In this document: piece after piece, positions 1 to 7,223 of the stretch
Layout of the letters: each line of letters begins with the position of its first letter
How positions within the stretch are numbered: position 1 is the stretch's first letter
NCBI RefSeq assembly: GCF_021440345.1
Contig: NZ_JAKCNS010000031.1
Span: 1 to 35,256, forward strand
DNA length: 35,256 nt
Origin: Kluyvera intermedia
Lineage (GTDB): Bacteria > Pseudomonadota > Gammaproteobacteria > Enterobacterales > Enterobacteriaceae
Direction: 5' to 3'
Position numbers and translations under genes: made by a program
Notes under the pieces: generated by a model
What the model saw: only the letters and a program-made list of their open reading frames with translations
Told to the model about the DNA's origin: nothing
Databases searched by the model: none

Positions 1-144
1 TAAAAAGTACAACCCTTATTTTTTTATTTTTTTGTATTAAAAAATAAATCAAATTATTGCATCAATATTAGCCAGGTAGCATATATTAATAGCATAATAA
101 CTAAATTATAATTCTTTATCATCCGACAGAGAGCAGAGGTTAGA

Positions 145-639
145 ATGAGATTAATTGTTATGTTGTTAAGCTTTGTGGTCTCCGCGCATGTCTGGGCAGG
201 TGAACTAGCCAAACCTACCGGAAAAGTCATTCTAACCATGTCCGGGAATATAGAAAATACCAACGAAAGTGGGAAAGCCGTTCTGGATATCGCCAGCCTT
301 GAGAAACTGGGTACGGTGAGTTTTCAGACGACCTCTCCCTGGTATAATGGCCGCACGACTTTTACGGGTATCTCACTACAAAAGCTGATGGATTATGTCG
401 GCGCAAAAGGGACTGTCGTTAAGATCACCGCGCTCAACGACTACACCACCGTCATTCCGCTAAGCGACTTCAAAAAATACAATGTCATCCTTGCTTTAAA
501 AGTCAACGGAGAATATATGCGTATCCGTGATAAAGGCCCGCTGTTCGTCGTGTATCCCTATGACAGCCTCCCTGAGTTGAATACTCAGATCTACTACTCA
601 AGATCGGCATGGCAAATCAGCAAAATGGATATTGAGTAG
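145..639 (+). CDS. Periplasmic molybdopterin-oxidoreductase-fold protein
   Basis: A 164-aa protein with a clear signal peptide (residues 1-18, cleavage after HVWA). The mature part resembles the small stand-alone oxidoreductase molybdopterin-binding (SUOX-fold) proteins; the stretch TTFTGISLQKLMDYVGAKG and the later KDKGPLFVVYPYD-like segment (here RDKGPLFVVYPYD) are typical. No catalytic cysteine is evident, so it may be a cofactor-less sensor domain rather than an enzyme. The ATG is preceded by GAGCAGAGG at a suitable distance. A second ORF begins 17 nt after the stop, so it was probably the first gene of a two-gene sensor operon whose partner is now broken. Substrate unknown; the family assignment is by recognition of the pattern only. 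Confidence 0.7.
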   Translation: MRLIVMLLSFVVSAHVWAGELAKPTGKVILTMSGNIENTNESGKAVLDIASLEKLGTVSFQTTSPWYNGRTTFTGISLQKLMDYVGAKGTVVKITALNDYTTVIPLSDFKKYNVILALKVNGEYMRIRDKGPLFVVYPYDSLPELNTQIYYSRSAWQISKMDIE

Positions 640-656
640 GAGTTCAGAAGCGTATT

Positions 657-803
657 ATGAACAGGATACTGGCTGGCATCATTTTTTCCCTTTTTATATC
701 TACGGGATATATCTCTTTTCTTGTGCACGAAAGACAGCAAGAGTTACAGAAACTGACTCACTACACCGATTCCTGGTCTGCTGCACAGCTGGTATCTGAA
801 TAG
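657..803 (+). pseudogene. Truncated membrane/sensor protein stub (48 codons)
   Basis: Starts with ATG 17 nt after the preceding gene and gives 48 residues before TAG. The product starts MNRILAGIIFSLFISTGYIS, one hydrophobic segment, and then goes into a polar helix (HERQQELQKLTHY). That is how the N-terminus of a membrane sensor (histidine kinase or GGDEF/EAL protein) looks, with the first transmembrane helix leading into a periplasmic sensor. After the stop there is no continuation of a sensor protein in any frame; unrelated sequence begins. I read this as a truncated partner of the upstream periplasmic protein. Whether the cause is a stop mutation followed by deletion, or a direct deletion junction at about 800, cannot be told here. 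Confidence 0.55.
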
Positions 804-811
804 TATCTTCC

Positions 812-1219
812 GTGCAGAACATCGCAGCGGCTAAACCGGGTACAGTGACTGCCGTTGCTAACATTGATGCAAGTAAAATCTCAACTTCGACCAACAGCAC
901 AATCAATGTATCAGTTACCAGCATGCAAGCTTCCCAACCAGTAACCGCTACTGTTAACGGTGTATCCATAACAACAACCGCAGGGGAACTGGCGAAGGTT
1001 CAGCCTCTGAGCCAGGTTTCTGTTCCAATGTCCAGTGTGTTTGTCGGTGTAGTGCGCAATGGCAATAACCATGACCGTAACTCTTCTCATGGTGAACACG
1101 GCACTGGTAACGGCGCAAACAACGCTGCTAACTCCAACTCAGCGCATGGATTAGGTGGCGGCAACCATATTGGCGGCGGGTCTGCCCAGTCTGGTTCACG
1201 CAATGTAGGTCACTGGTAA
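812..1219 (+). pseudogene. Ser/Thr-rich then His/Asn/Gly-rich ORF, probable gene remnant
   Basis: An open frame of 135 codons beginning only at a GTG with no recognisable ribosome binding site and no signal peptide. The first 80 residues are Ser/Thr/Val/Ala-rich, like a surface or exported beta-rich protein (e.g. TVTAVANIDASKISTS). The last 50 are low-complexity His/Asn/Gly (GNNHDRNSSHGEHGTGNGAN). It lies directly after the truncated sensor stub and reads like the 3' end of a longer exported protein whose 5' end was lost. I do not recognise the family. It could also be a non-coding open stretch, though the amino-acid bias argues for former coding. Confidence 0.35.
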
Positions 1220-1596
1220 GTTTGCTTTCATCGTTGCCCGTAAGATTGACTAAACCATCTGCGGCAATGAAAAAATGTTCAGGTTCTCCTTCATACGAAT
1301 CAGGACCTGAACATTTTTCTCGGCGAATGAAAAGCATGTTGAAAAGTGCCTCCCTGAACTACCGAGTATGTCGTATGGATATGACTAATGAAGATGAATT
1401 ATTTATCCGGTAATGGAATAAAAATTCAGGCAGCATGAATACTATCAGCAACATAGGAAAGGGCGTTACCCGTCACAATTTTTTCATCTAAGGTGAACCT
1501 CGTCACCATATCAACGTTTAGTCTCAGTCCTATTTAATGACTTAGTTAAGTGATTAATGATAGGCTTTAGACACACAACACGATGAGGTCCCCATA
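1220..1596. other. Gene-free stretch with one strong hairpin
   Basis: 377 nt without a credible gene. A 63-codon open frame at 1222-1413 is mostly formed by the hairpin at 1271-1318 and is not considered real. The 3' half (about 1440-1596) is AT-rich and must hold the promoter of the gene at 1597; no confident -35/-10 pair was picked. Confidence 0.6.
1271..1318. terminator. 14-bp perfect inverted repeat ending in T-run
   Basis: AAAAATGTTCAGGT (1271-1284) is exactly complementary to ACCTGAACATTTTT (1305-1318), with a 20-nt loop. The A-run before and T-run after the stem fit a bidirectional intrinsic terminator for the remnant upstream, although the loop is longer than usual and the stem is AT-rich. 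Confidence 0.5.
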
Positions 1597-2499
1597 ATGA
1601 CCCACTTCTTTTTCGAACATTCACAGCTTGATCCTGGCGTTAAAGACGTAAACGATCTTAACCACGTACTCCGTAAACCCGACGAAAATAATGCTTTTGT
1701 CATTTCTTCTCAGGTAGCTACATTTGTCACAAATGCGATGATTTTTGATGGACCGAAGCTCGCCTTTGCGGATTGCTGCTTTGCCCTGAATGGTGCAGCA
1801 GAGTTTGTGGAGTTCGATGCTGACGGAAATGCTATCCGCTATAGTGAACCGGTACCAGACTGGTATCAAACCCCTGCTGAATTCGTTTCAGGTGAGTGGC
1901 TCAAAACGCATGGTTTAGATGACACGACAGCCGCTGAATTCATTAAAGAAATCAAAGAAGGTTTCCCAGACCTTGAGCAACGCCGACAACACGTGGGGTT
2001 GATGTTTGATCTTCAGCTTGAAACGTTAAACCCCGTTTATGCCGATAGAAATCCAGTAACAAAACCAGGCAATACAAACCGTATTTCTACCGCGCCGAAA
2101 GTCTCAGACATTGGTTCTTTTGAAATTTTTGCGCAAATGGTCGCAAGATTACGTGAGGTGGTCACCGATTCGACAAGACTGCCAACTATGCTGGATCTTT
2201 GCGGGACTGATGATATTACTCGGACAGATGTCAGGTTAAAGGCCAGTGTGCGTACATGGTTCAAGGGAATTACTGGAGAACTTCCGCCCAACAATACAAG
2301 ACAGGCTGCTATTGATAAATTAATCGAGGCCGGTAGTCCTGAAAAAGCGGCTCAGAAAGTGCAGCTCTTCTGTGCGCCGATACGTGACCGGCTTCAGGAG
2401 ATTGACTCATTTGGTCTTGAAACCTGGTACAAAGCGCTCTCTGAGGCTATTACTGAAGCCGGGGATCGAAATGTCTCAGATTTCAGTTTCAAACTCTAA
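1597..2499 (+). CDS. Unrecognised 300-aa cytoplasmic protein
   Basis: A 300-codon gene with ATG preceded by GATGAGG at 8-nt spacing. I do not recognise the family. No signal peptide, membrane segment, P-loop or DNA-binding motif is visible. The N-terminal 90 residues are beta-rich (FVISSQVATFVTNAMIFDGP, then ALNGAAEFVEFDADGN), followed by a helical acidic section (EFIKEIKEGFPDLEQRRQH) and a C-terminal helical part. Base composition is lower in GC than the feaB-to-pca section, and it is flanked on both sides by gene-poor AT-rich DNA and gene remnants. This suggests an accessory, horizontally moved gene transcribed alone. Function should be left open. Confidence 0.7.
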   Translation: MTHFFFEHSQLDPGVKDVNDLNHVLRKPDENNAFVISSQVATFVTNAMIFDGPKLAFADCCFALNGAAEFVEFDADGNAIRYSEPVPDWYQTPAEFVSGEWLKTHGLDDTTAAEFIKEIKEGFPDLEQRRQHVGLMFDLQLETLNPVYADRNPVTKPGNTNRISTAPKVSDIGSFEIFAQMVARLREVVTDSTRLPTMLDLCGTDDITRTDVRLKASVRTWFKGITGELPPNNTRQAAIDKLIEAGSPEKAAQKVQLFCAPIRDRLQEIDSFGLETWYKALSEAITEAGDRNVSDFSFKL

Positions 2500-2652
2500 A
2501 AACCCTCGAGTATCAAACCAACTCAAAGACCATAATTTATAGTTTTACTCTTGATGGTACGCATACAGTTAATGCCCACTATTGCTGTTAAATCCTTCAT
2601 TTTGATCTGACAGTTTTACGGGCTTTAATATTGATTTATTTATGTCTTGCTC

Positions 2653-2808
2653 ATGTCAATCTTCAATGATGCCGCTAAAGATTTCGTGGCAAAAGCGCGC
2701 ATCGCTAAGTTTACGATTTATGCAGATTTGAGGACAGTTCATTACGCCTATCACCTGCTCACAACAGACTTAGCAAAACATAGCTCAGTGCTCACTTTAT
2801 TCGCCTGA
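2653..2808 (+). CDS. Possible 51-aa small protein or gene fragment
   Basis: ATG to TGA gives 51 residues beginning MSIFNDAAKDFVAKARIAKF. The composition is protein-like (alternating charged and hydrophobic residues, no low complexity), but there is no good Shine-Dalgarno upstream and the family is not recognised. It could be a true small gene, the relic of a longer one, or chance. Confidence 0.25.
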   Translation: MSIFNDAAKDFVAKARIAKFTIYADLRTVHYAYHLLTTDLAKHSSVLTLFA

Positions 2809-2824
2809 ATTACCGGACCTCAGC

Positions 2825-2862
2825 CAACCTGCCTATCACCTTTTACGGAGCCAGGCAGGTTG
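2825..2862. terminator. 10-bp inverted repeat downstream of feaB
   Basis: CAACCTGCCT (2825-2834) pairs with AGGCAGGTTG (2853-2862) around an 18-nt loop, 27 nt beyond the feaB stop. There is no T-run after the stem on either strand, so it may act as an mRNA-protecting 3' hairpin or a Rho-assisted stop rather than a classical terminator. Confidence 0.4.
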
Positions 2863-2888
2863 TCGTCAAACAATATATTACTAACCAA

Positions 2889-4388
2889 TCAGTAGCGCAC
2901 GCACACCGACTTGGTTTCGCACCAGTCATTCAGCCAGTCTGGGCCAAAATCACGCCCGGTGCCGGATTGCTTCATGCCGCCAAACGGCAGGTTCGCATCA
3001 ATCAGCGTATGGCTATTGACCCACACGGTGCCCGCCTGCAGGCGATCGGTGTAGTTCAGCGCCTGGGTCAGATCGCGGGTCCAGACGCTGGCGGTCAGGC
3101 CAAAATCGCTGTTGTTGGCCAGGCGCAGCGCCTCTTCACCATCCGCCACGCGCACCAGATTAACCACCGGGCCAAACACCTCTTCGCGGGTCAGACGCAG
3201 ATTGGCGTCCGGGTTAATCACCAGCGTTGGAGGAATGTAATATCCCTGCGCATCCGGGCCAACGTTACCACTAATCAGTTCCGCTTTTTGCAGGCGTGCC
3301 TCGTCAAGATAGGCCGCGACCTTGGCACAGTGAGCTTTGGATACCACCGGGTTGATCTGGGTGGTTTCCAGCATTCCCGGACCGACCGACATCGATTTCA
3401 CCGCCTGCTCAAAGCCGCTGACCAGGGTGTCAAAGATCGGCGCTTCAATATAGATTCGCGAGCTGGCGGCGCACACCTGCCCCTGGTTGAGGAAGCTGCC
3501 GGTCATCAGACCTTCGATAACCCACTGCGGGTCCGCGTCTTTCAGCACGATAGCCGGGTTTTTACCGCCCAGCTCCAGCGTGACGCGGGTCAGACGATCG
3601 GCGGCCGTGCGGGCAATCTGTTTGCCGGTGGCAGTAGAGCCGGTAAAGCTGACTTTAGCAACCTGCGGATGAGAGGTTAACGCCGCACCGCACTCGGCGC
3701 CGCTGCCGGTGACGACGTTAAAGATCCCGTCCGGGATCCCCGCTTCGGTTGCCAGTTCGGCTACGCGTAGCAGGGTCAACGGCGTCGTTTCAGATGGTTT
3801 AATTACAATAGAACACCCCGCCGCCAGCGCCGGCATGACTTTCCACATGCCGATCATCAGCGGGAAGTTCCACGGCACAATCCCGGCGACCACGCCCACA
3901 GGCTCTTTTTTAGTCCACGCCTGATAGCGCGCGCCCTGCGGGAACGGAATCGACACATCCAGCGTGCGGCCGCTGATTTTAGTGGTCAGCCCGGCGGTGT
4001 AGCGCATCCAGTTCAGGGTGCAGCCCACTTCAAAGGCGCGGGAGATATTGATTGATTTACCCTGCTCCAGCGTCTCCAGCTGTGCCAGCTCTTCGCCGTG
4101 TTGCTCAACTAAATCAGCAAAACGCAGCAGCACGCGTTCACGATCGGCCGGTGTACGCCCGGCCCAGCTGCGGGAAACAAAAGCGCGCCAGGCCGACATC
4201 ACGGCCCGGTCAACATCCTGCGCGCTGGCATCCGCCGTGCTGGCAATCGCCTGCCCGGTGGCCGGGTTCCAGACGGTGAGACGTTTTTCGCTTGCGGCGG
4301 CCTGCTGCGCGCCATCAATGTAGAGCCCATGCTGGCGGTCCAGAAATTGCTGCACGCTGGCAAGCAGCGTGACCTGTTGTGCGGACAT
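2889..4388 (-). CDS. feaB: Phenylacetaldehyde dehydrogenase FeaB
   Basis: A 499-aa NAD-dependent aldehyde dehydrogenase that oxidises phenylacetaldehyde to phenylacetate. The whole sequence follows E. coli FeaB closely from [12 protein letters not shown] near the N-terminus to the C-terminal [11 protein letters not shown]. Catalytic elements are present: the oxyanion Asn in PWNFPLM (Asn174), Lys197 in IKPSE, the nucleotide-binding GSTATGK (250-256), the general base Glu272 in LELGGKNP and the nucleophile Cys306 in [10 protein letters not shown]. The ATG is preceded by AAGGAGA. The gene is divergent from its activator feaR, with 233 nt between the two starts. The amine oxidase gene tynA that usually supplies the aldehyde is not adjacent; an unrelated segment lies downstream instead. 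Confidence 0.95.
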   Translation of the reverse strand: MSAQQVTLLASVQQFLDRQHGLYIDGAQQAAASEKRLTVWNPATGQAIASTADASAQDVDRAVMSAWRAFVSRSWAGRTPADRERVLLRFADLVEQHGEELAQLETLEQGKSINISRAFEVGCTLNWMRYTAGLTTKISGRTLDVSIPFPQGARYQAWTKKEPVGVVAGIVPWNFPLMIGMWKVMPALAAGCSIVIKPSETTPLTLLRVAELATEAGIPDGIFNVVTGSGAECGAALTSHPQVAKVSFTGSTATGKQIARTAADRLTRVTLELGGKNPAIVLKDADPQWVIEGLMTGSFLNQGQVCAASSRIYIEAPIFDTLVSGFEQAVKSMSVGPGMLETTQINPVVSKAHCAKVAAYLDEARLQKAELISGNVGPDAQGYYIPPTLVINPDANLRLTREEVFGPVVNLVRVADGEEALRLANNSDFGLTASVWTRDLTQALNYTDRLQAGTVWVNSHTLIDANLPFGGMKQSGTGRDFGPDWLNDWCETKSVCVRY

Positions 4389-4456
4389 ATCGTCTCCTTA
4401 TTCTTCGCGGGTAGTCATTTCAGTCTACGGCGGGTCGTGAGATGGCGCTTTTGTCT

Positions 4457-4485
4457 CTGTGACATTCGCTGTTGCCGCTGTGACA
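4457..4485. promoter_or_regulatory. Candidate FeaR operator (CTGTGACA direct repeat)
   Basis: CTGTGACA occurs at 4457-4464 and again at 4478-4485, exactly 21 bp (two helical turns) apart. AraC-family activators generally bind such same-face direct repeats. A TAGACT on the minus strand at 4427-4422 could be the feaB -10 element, which would put the repeats at about -42 to -70. Inferred; the repeats are seen, the binding is not. Confidence 0.45.
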
Positions 4486-4621
4486 GACACCGCAATTCGG
4501 CAGATTGCGCTGTCAGAAATGTGTGGCAGGTAATAGTTCTTTCATATATTCCCGTCGTCGCCCTTGTTTACGGCAACATTAATGCAACAATAAGCACACA
4601 TTTTCATTGCAGAGATGGCTT

Positions 4622-5530
4622 ATGGCAGCGGTAGACAGCGGCGAGATGTACCACAACTGGCTGGCGAAGATTAATCAGGTCTGCGGGCATTTTGCCGCTC
4701 GTCCGCTGGAGGGTGATTTCCACGGCGAAATCGATACCAGCTACGCCGGTAGCCTCAAGCTCAGCACCGTCACCTCGCGTAACGTCAATCTCTATCGCAC
4801 GCGCCAGGAAATTCGCGGCGGCAATGACGCCTGGTTCTACACCGTTTTCCAACTCTCCGGCGAAGCCAGCATTGAGCAAGAAGACCGTCAGGTCAGTCTG
4901 CAAGCCGGCGATATGACGCTGATTGATGCCGCCCGCCCCTGTTCCATTGTCTGGCAGCAAACCTCACGCCAGGTGTCATTATTATTACCTCGCCAGACCC
5001 TGGAAAATCAGCTGCGCGGCAGCGGAATCAGTGTCGCCACCCGGCTGGATAAATCCCTGCCGATGGTGCAGCTCAGCCAGCGTCTGCTGCATGAAAGCAT
5101 GAGCAGCCCGATGCTCTCGGCCAGCGAAAGCGAAGCCGCGCTGGATGCGATTGTCTGCCTGCTGCGCCCAATGCTGCACCGTCAGGAAGTTCAGCCATCA
5201 CGGCGTGAGAAGCAGTTCTCGCGAATTATGGCGCTGATTGATGATGCTATTCAGGAAGAGCACCTGCGCCCGGAGTGGCTGGCGGATGAAACGGGGATGT
5301 CGGTGAGAAGCCTGTACAGACTGTTTGCCGATAAAGGTCTGGTGGTGGCGCAGTACATCAAAAATCGTCGTCTGGATCTCTGTGCCCAGGCGCTGCAAAG
5401 CGCACACGATGATGAAAAACTGGCGGGAATCGGTTATCGCTGGGGATTCAGCGACCACAGCCACTTCTCAACCGCCTTTAAGCAGCGGTTCGGCATATCG
5501 CCGGGCGAGTATCGTAAGCGCGGTCGCTAA
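4622..5530 (+). CDS. feaR: AraC-family activator FeaR
   Basis: A 302-aa AraC/XylS-type regulator of aromatic amine catabolism, activating feaB (and tynA where present). The N-terminal cupin-like effector part contains FYTVFQLSGEA and LQAGDMTLIDAARPCS. The C-terminal double helix-turn-helix spans roughly residues 205-300, with ETGMSVRSLYRLFADKGL and IGYRWGFSDHSHFSTAFKQR. Similarity to E. coli FeaR runs through the full length. I prefer the ATG at 4622 (MAAVDSGE, preceded by AGAG) over the in-frame TTG at 4607, because the former aligns with the FeaR N-terminus. The stop lies 4 nt from the stop of the convergent lipoprotein gene. Confidence 0.93.
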   Translation: MAAVDSGEMYHNWLAKINQVCGHFAARPLEGDFHGEIDTSYAGSLKLSTVTSRNVNLYRTRQEIRGGNDAWFYTVFQLSGEASIEQEDRQVSLQAGDMTLIDAARPCSIVWQQTSRQVSLLLPRQTLENQLRGSGISVATRLDKSLPMVQLSQRLLHESMSSPMLSASESEAALDAIVCLLRPMLHRQEVQPSRREKQFSRIMALIDDAIQEEHLRPEWLADETGMSVRSLYRLFADKGLVVAQYIKNRRLDLCAQALQSAHDDEKLAGIGYRWGFSDHSHFSTAFKQRFGISPGEYRKRGR

Positions 5531-5534
5531 AATA

Positions 5535-5756
5535 TCAGTTATCTTTGATAAGCTGCGCGACGTCGCTGCTGTTAATTTCGCGCGTATTACCGTCCTGATC
5601 GACGTAACGGGTCATCCCGGTCTCTTTATCCAGCTGCGATTTGCCTTCGGTGACAATCGTCTGCCCACTTTTAGTGGTCATCACGTAGTTGCTTGAACAG
5701 CCCGCCAGCGCCAGCAGCATCGCGCCCGCACCAATCACGTATAAAGACTTTTTCAT
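5535..5756 (-). CDS. Small YgdI/YgdR-type lipoprotein
   Basis: 73 residues: a signal peptide MKKSLYVIGAGAMLLALAGC with lipobox LAGC (lipidated Cys at residue 20), then a single small beta domain of the YgdI/YgdR (DUF903) kind with the typical YVMTTKSGQTIVTEGKSQLD and an Asp/Gly-rich YVDQDGNTREIN. An upstream in-frame ATG at 5789 exists, but the ATG at 5756 has GGAGATAGT before it and starts exactly at the signal peptide. An outer- or inner-membrane-anchored periplasmic protein of unknown role. Transcribed alone, convergent with feaR. Confidence 0.85.
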   Translation of the reverse strand: MKKSLYVIGAGAMLLALAGCSSNYVMTTKSGQTIVTEGKSQLDKETGMTRYVDQDGNTREINSSDVAQLIKDN

Positions 5757-5868
5757 ACTATCTCCGTTTATCACCCACACTATATGCATGGTTTAACTGA
5801 ATGTATTGTATGTCTAATCGCGAGAAATGAGATAGGTATGGGATGTAACAGAAGATAAATTCAGAGGT

Positions 5869-5894
5869 TCAGGGAGACGCAAGCGTCTCCCTGA
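5869..5894. terminator. 11-bp perfect hairpin downstream of yncE
   Basis: TCAGGGAGACG (5869-5879) and CGTCTCCCTGA (5884-5894) with a CAAG loop, 9 nt past the yncE stop. The stem is strong, but no clear U-run follows on the minus strand, so it is a 3' stabilising hairpin or a weak terminator. Confidence 0.5.
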
Positions 5895-5903
5895 TAACGC
5901 AGA

Positions 5904-6968
5904 TTACAGCGCGATACGAATCACGTCGTCAGGCGCGGTGGCCTCTTTTTGACGGGTAGACTCTTGCTTCACGCTGACATACAGCGTTTTACCATCCGCG
6001 GACAGCGCCAGGCTGTTCGGGAAGGTTGGGGTCTGGATGGTTTTCGTCACTTTATAGCTCTTCGCGTCGATAACCGTCACGGTGCCCGCTTTACGCTGAG
6101 TCACGTAGACTTCATTGCGCGCAGGGTTAAACAGCACCGCCAGCCCTTCTTTGGTATCAATCTTCGCCAGCACTTTGCCGTCTTTCAGGTTAACGGCCAG
6201 CACTTCCGGCTGTTTAGAATCGGTAATGAACGCACGCTGACCATCTTTATCCAGGCTGATGTTCATGTAGAAGTGCTCTTTACCGTCGTCCTGCAGTTTC
6301 TGGCGCGTTACGATTTTATTGGTCGCGGTATCGATGGTGATGAGTTCACCGTCGGCGTTGGTCACGTACAGGCGCTGTTTGTCAGAGTCCACCGCCAGGC
6401 CGGTACCGAAGCTGCCGGTGCCTTCGATGGTGGTTTTCAGCGTAATCTTGTCGCCATCAACCACCCACACTACGCTGCCTTCTTTACCAATACCGGTGAT
6501 GTAAACGGTGTTGGTCTTCTCATCAACCGCCAGCTGGCGCGGTTGCAGCGGCTTCACGGTCTCGCTGCGCTGACGGGTTTCCAGCACCAGACGCCCTTTC
6601 ACATCGCTGGTTTTCGCGTCAATTGCGGTCACCGAACCGTTGGTAGTGTTGCCAAACCACAGGGTTTGGGTCTTGCCATTGATGGTCGCGCCGAACGGTT
6701 TGAGATCGTTGTGAATCGCCTGGGTCACTTCCAGCGTCACAGGATCGAGGCGATAGACTACGCCGCCCTTATCGGTTTTACGGCTCTGCGAAGTGGCTAG
6801 CCACAGCGCATTCTCCTGCTGGCTGTAGGCCATTTCATATGCCCCTTTACCGACCGCTTTGCGCAGCATTTCGTCTGCGGCATGCGCGCTAAAGCTCCCC
6901 GCCAGCAGTAAGGCACTCAGCAACAAAGAACGGCGCAGGCGCGGCGCGGACAATTGACGTAATGACAT
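5904..6968 (-). CDS. yncE: Secreted YVTN beta-propeller protein YncE
   Basis: 354 residues, matching E. coli YncE in length and sequence. The signal peptide covers about residues 1-30 (cleavage after FSAHA). The mature part is a seven-bladed propeller with repeated blade motifs such as NTVYITGIGKEG, QRLYVTNADGELITID, NEVYVTQRKAGTVTVIDAKS and KTLYVSVKQ. YncE is a periplasmic protein reported to bind DNA and to be iron (Fur) regulated; its physiological role is not settled. The ATG has AAGGGAG six bases before it. It is divergent from the TonB-dependent receptor yncD with a Fur-box-like sequence in the shared 255-nt region, which supports co-regulation by iron. Confidence 0.95.
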   Translation of the reverse strand: MSLRQLSAPRLRRSLLLSALLLAGSFSAHAADEMLRKAVGKGAYEMAYSQQENALWLATSQSRKTDKGGVVYRLDPVTLEVTQAIHNDLKPFGATINGKTQTLWFGNTTNGSVTAIDAKTSDVKGRLVLETRQRSETVKPLQPRQLAVDEKTNTVYITGIGKEGSVVWVVDGDKITLKTTIEGTGSFGTGLAVDSDKQRLYVTNADGELITIDTATNKIVTRQKLQDDGKEHFYMNISLDKDGQRAFITDSKQPEVLAVNLKDGKVLAKIDTKEGLAVLFNPARNEVYVTQRKAGTVTVIDAKSYKVTKTIQTPTFPNSLALSADGKTLYVSVKQESTRQKEATAPDDVIRIAL

Positions 6969-7050
6969 GACGACTCCCTTTGATGAACTATTTTTTTACG
7001 CTTCACATCGCTTCAGGCTTCGCGGCGTCGTTGCACCGCGTTTTATAGAT

Positions 7051-7069
7051 GCGAATAGTAATCATTAAT
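7051..7069. promoter_or_regulatory. Fur-box-like site between yncE and yncD
   Basis: GCGAATAGTAATCATTAAT matches 13 of 19 positions of the Fur consensus GATAATGATAATCATTATC, including an uninterrupted TAATCATTA core. It lies about 80 nt before yncE and 155 nt before yncD, so either promoter could be affected. Fur repression of yncE is known in E. coli; use of this particular site is inferred. Confidence 0.5.
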
Positions 7070-7223
7070 TTATGTAAAGTAGAGCTTTTCTTTGTTGTGA
7101 CAACCAAATAGTTGCTATTCCATTACCTGCATTTAACGATTTATGCTGCTAAAGTTTTCAATATATTTACAAAAGTATTACCCTATCCGGATTGTTCCAT
7201 TTGGTACATTTTGCGAGTTTTTC

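Larger units (their letters stand above)
2500..2888. other. Gene-poor stretch between hypothetical gene and feaB
   Basis: 389 nt separating the + strand hypothetical gene from the convergent feaB. It contains a weak 51-codon open frame (2653-2808) and an inverted repeat next to the feaB stop (2825-2862). Nothing else could be supported. Confidence 0.6.

Noticed and set aside
1222-1413. 63-codon frame on the + strand
   Set aside because: Its middle is the inverted repeat at 1271-1318, and no ribosome binding site or recognisable protein pattern is present.
2967-3680. 237-codon frame antisense to feaB
   Set aside because: Shadow of the highly conserved feaB gene; composition rich in Arg/His/Gln typical of reverse-strand artefacts.
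7143-7223. Upstream start for YncD
   Set aside because: It would place 27 non-signal residues before a good signal peptide; start at 7224 matches the family.
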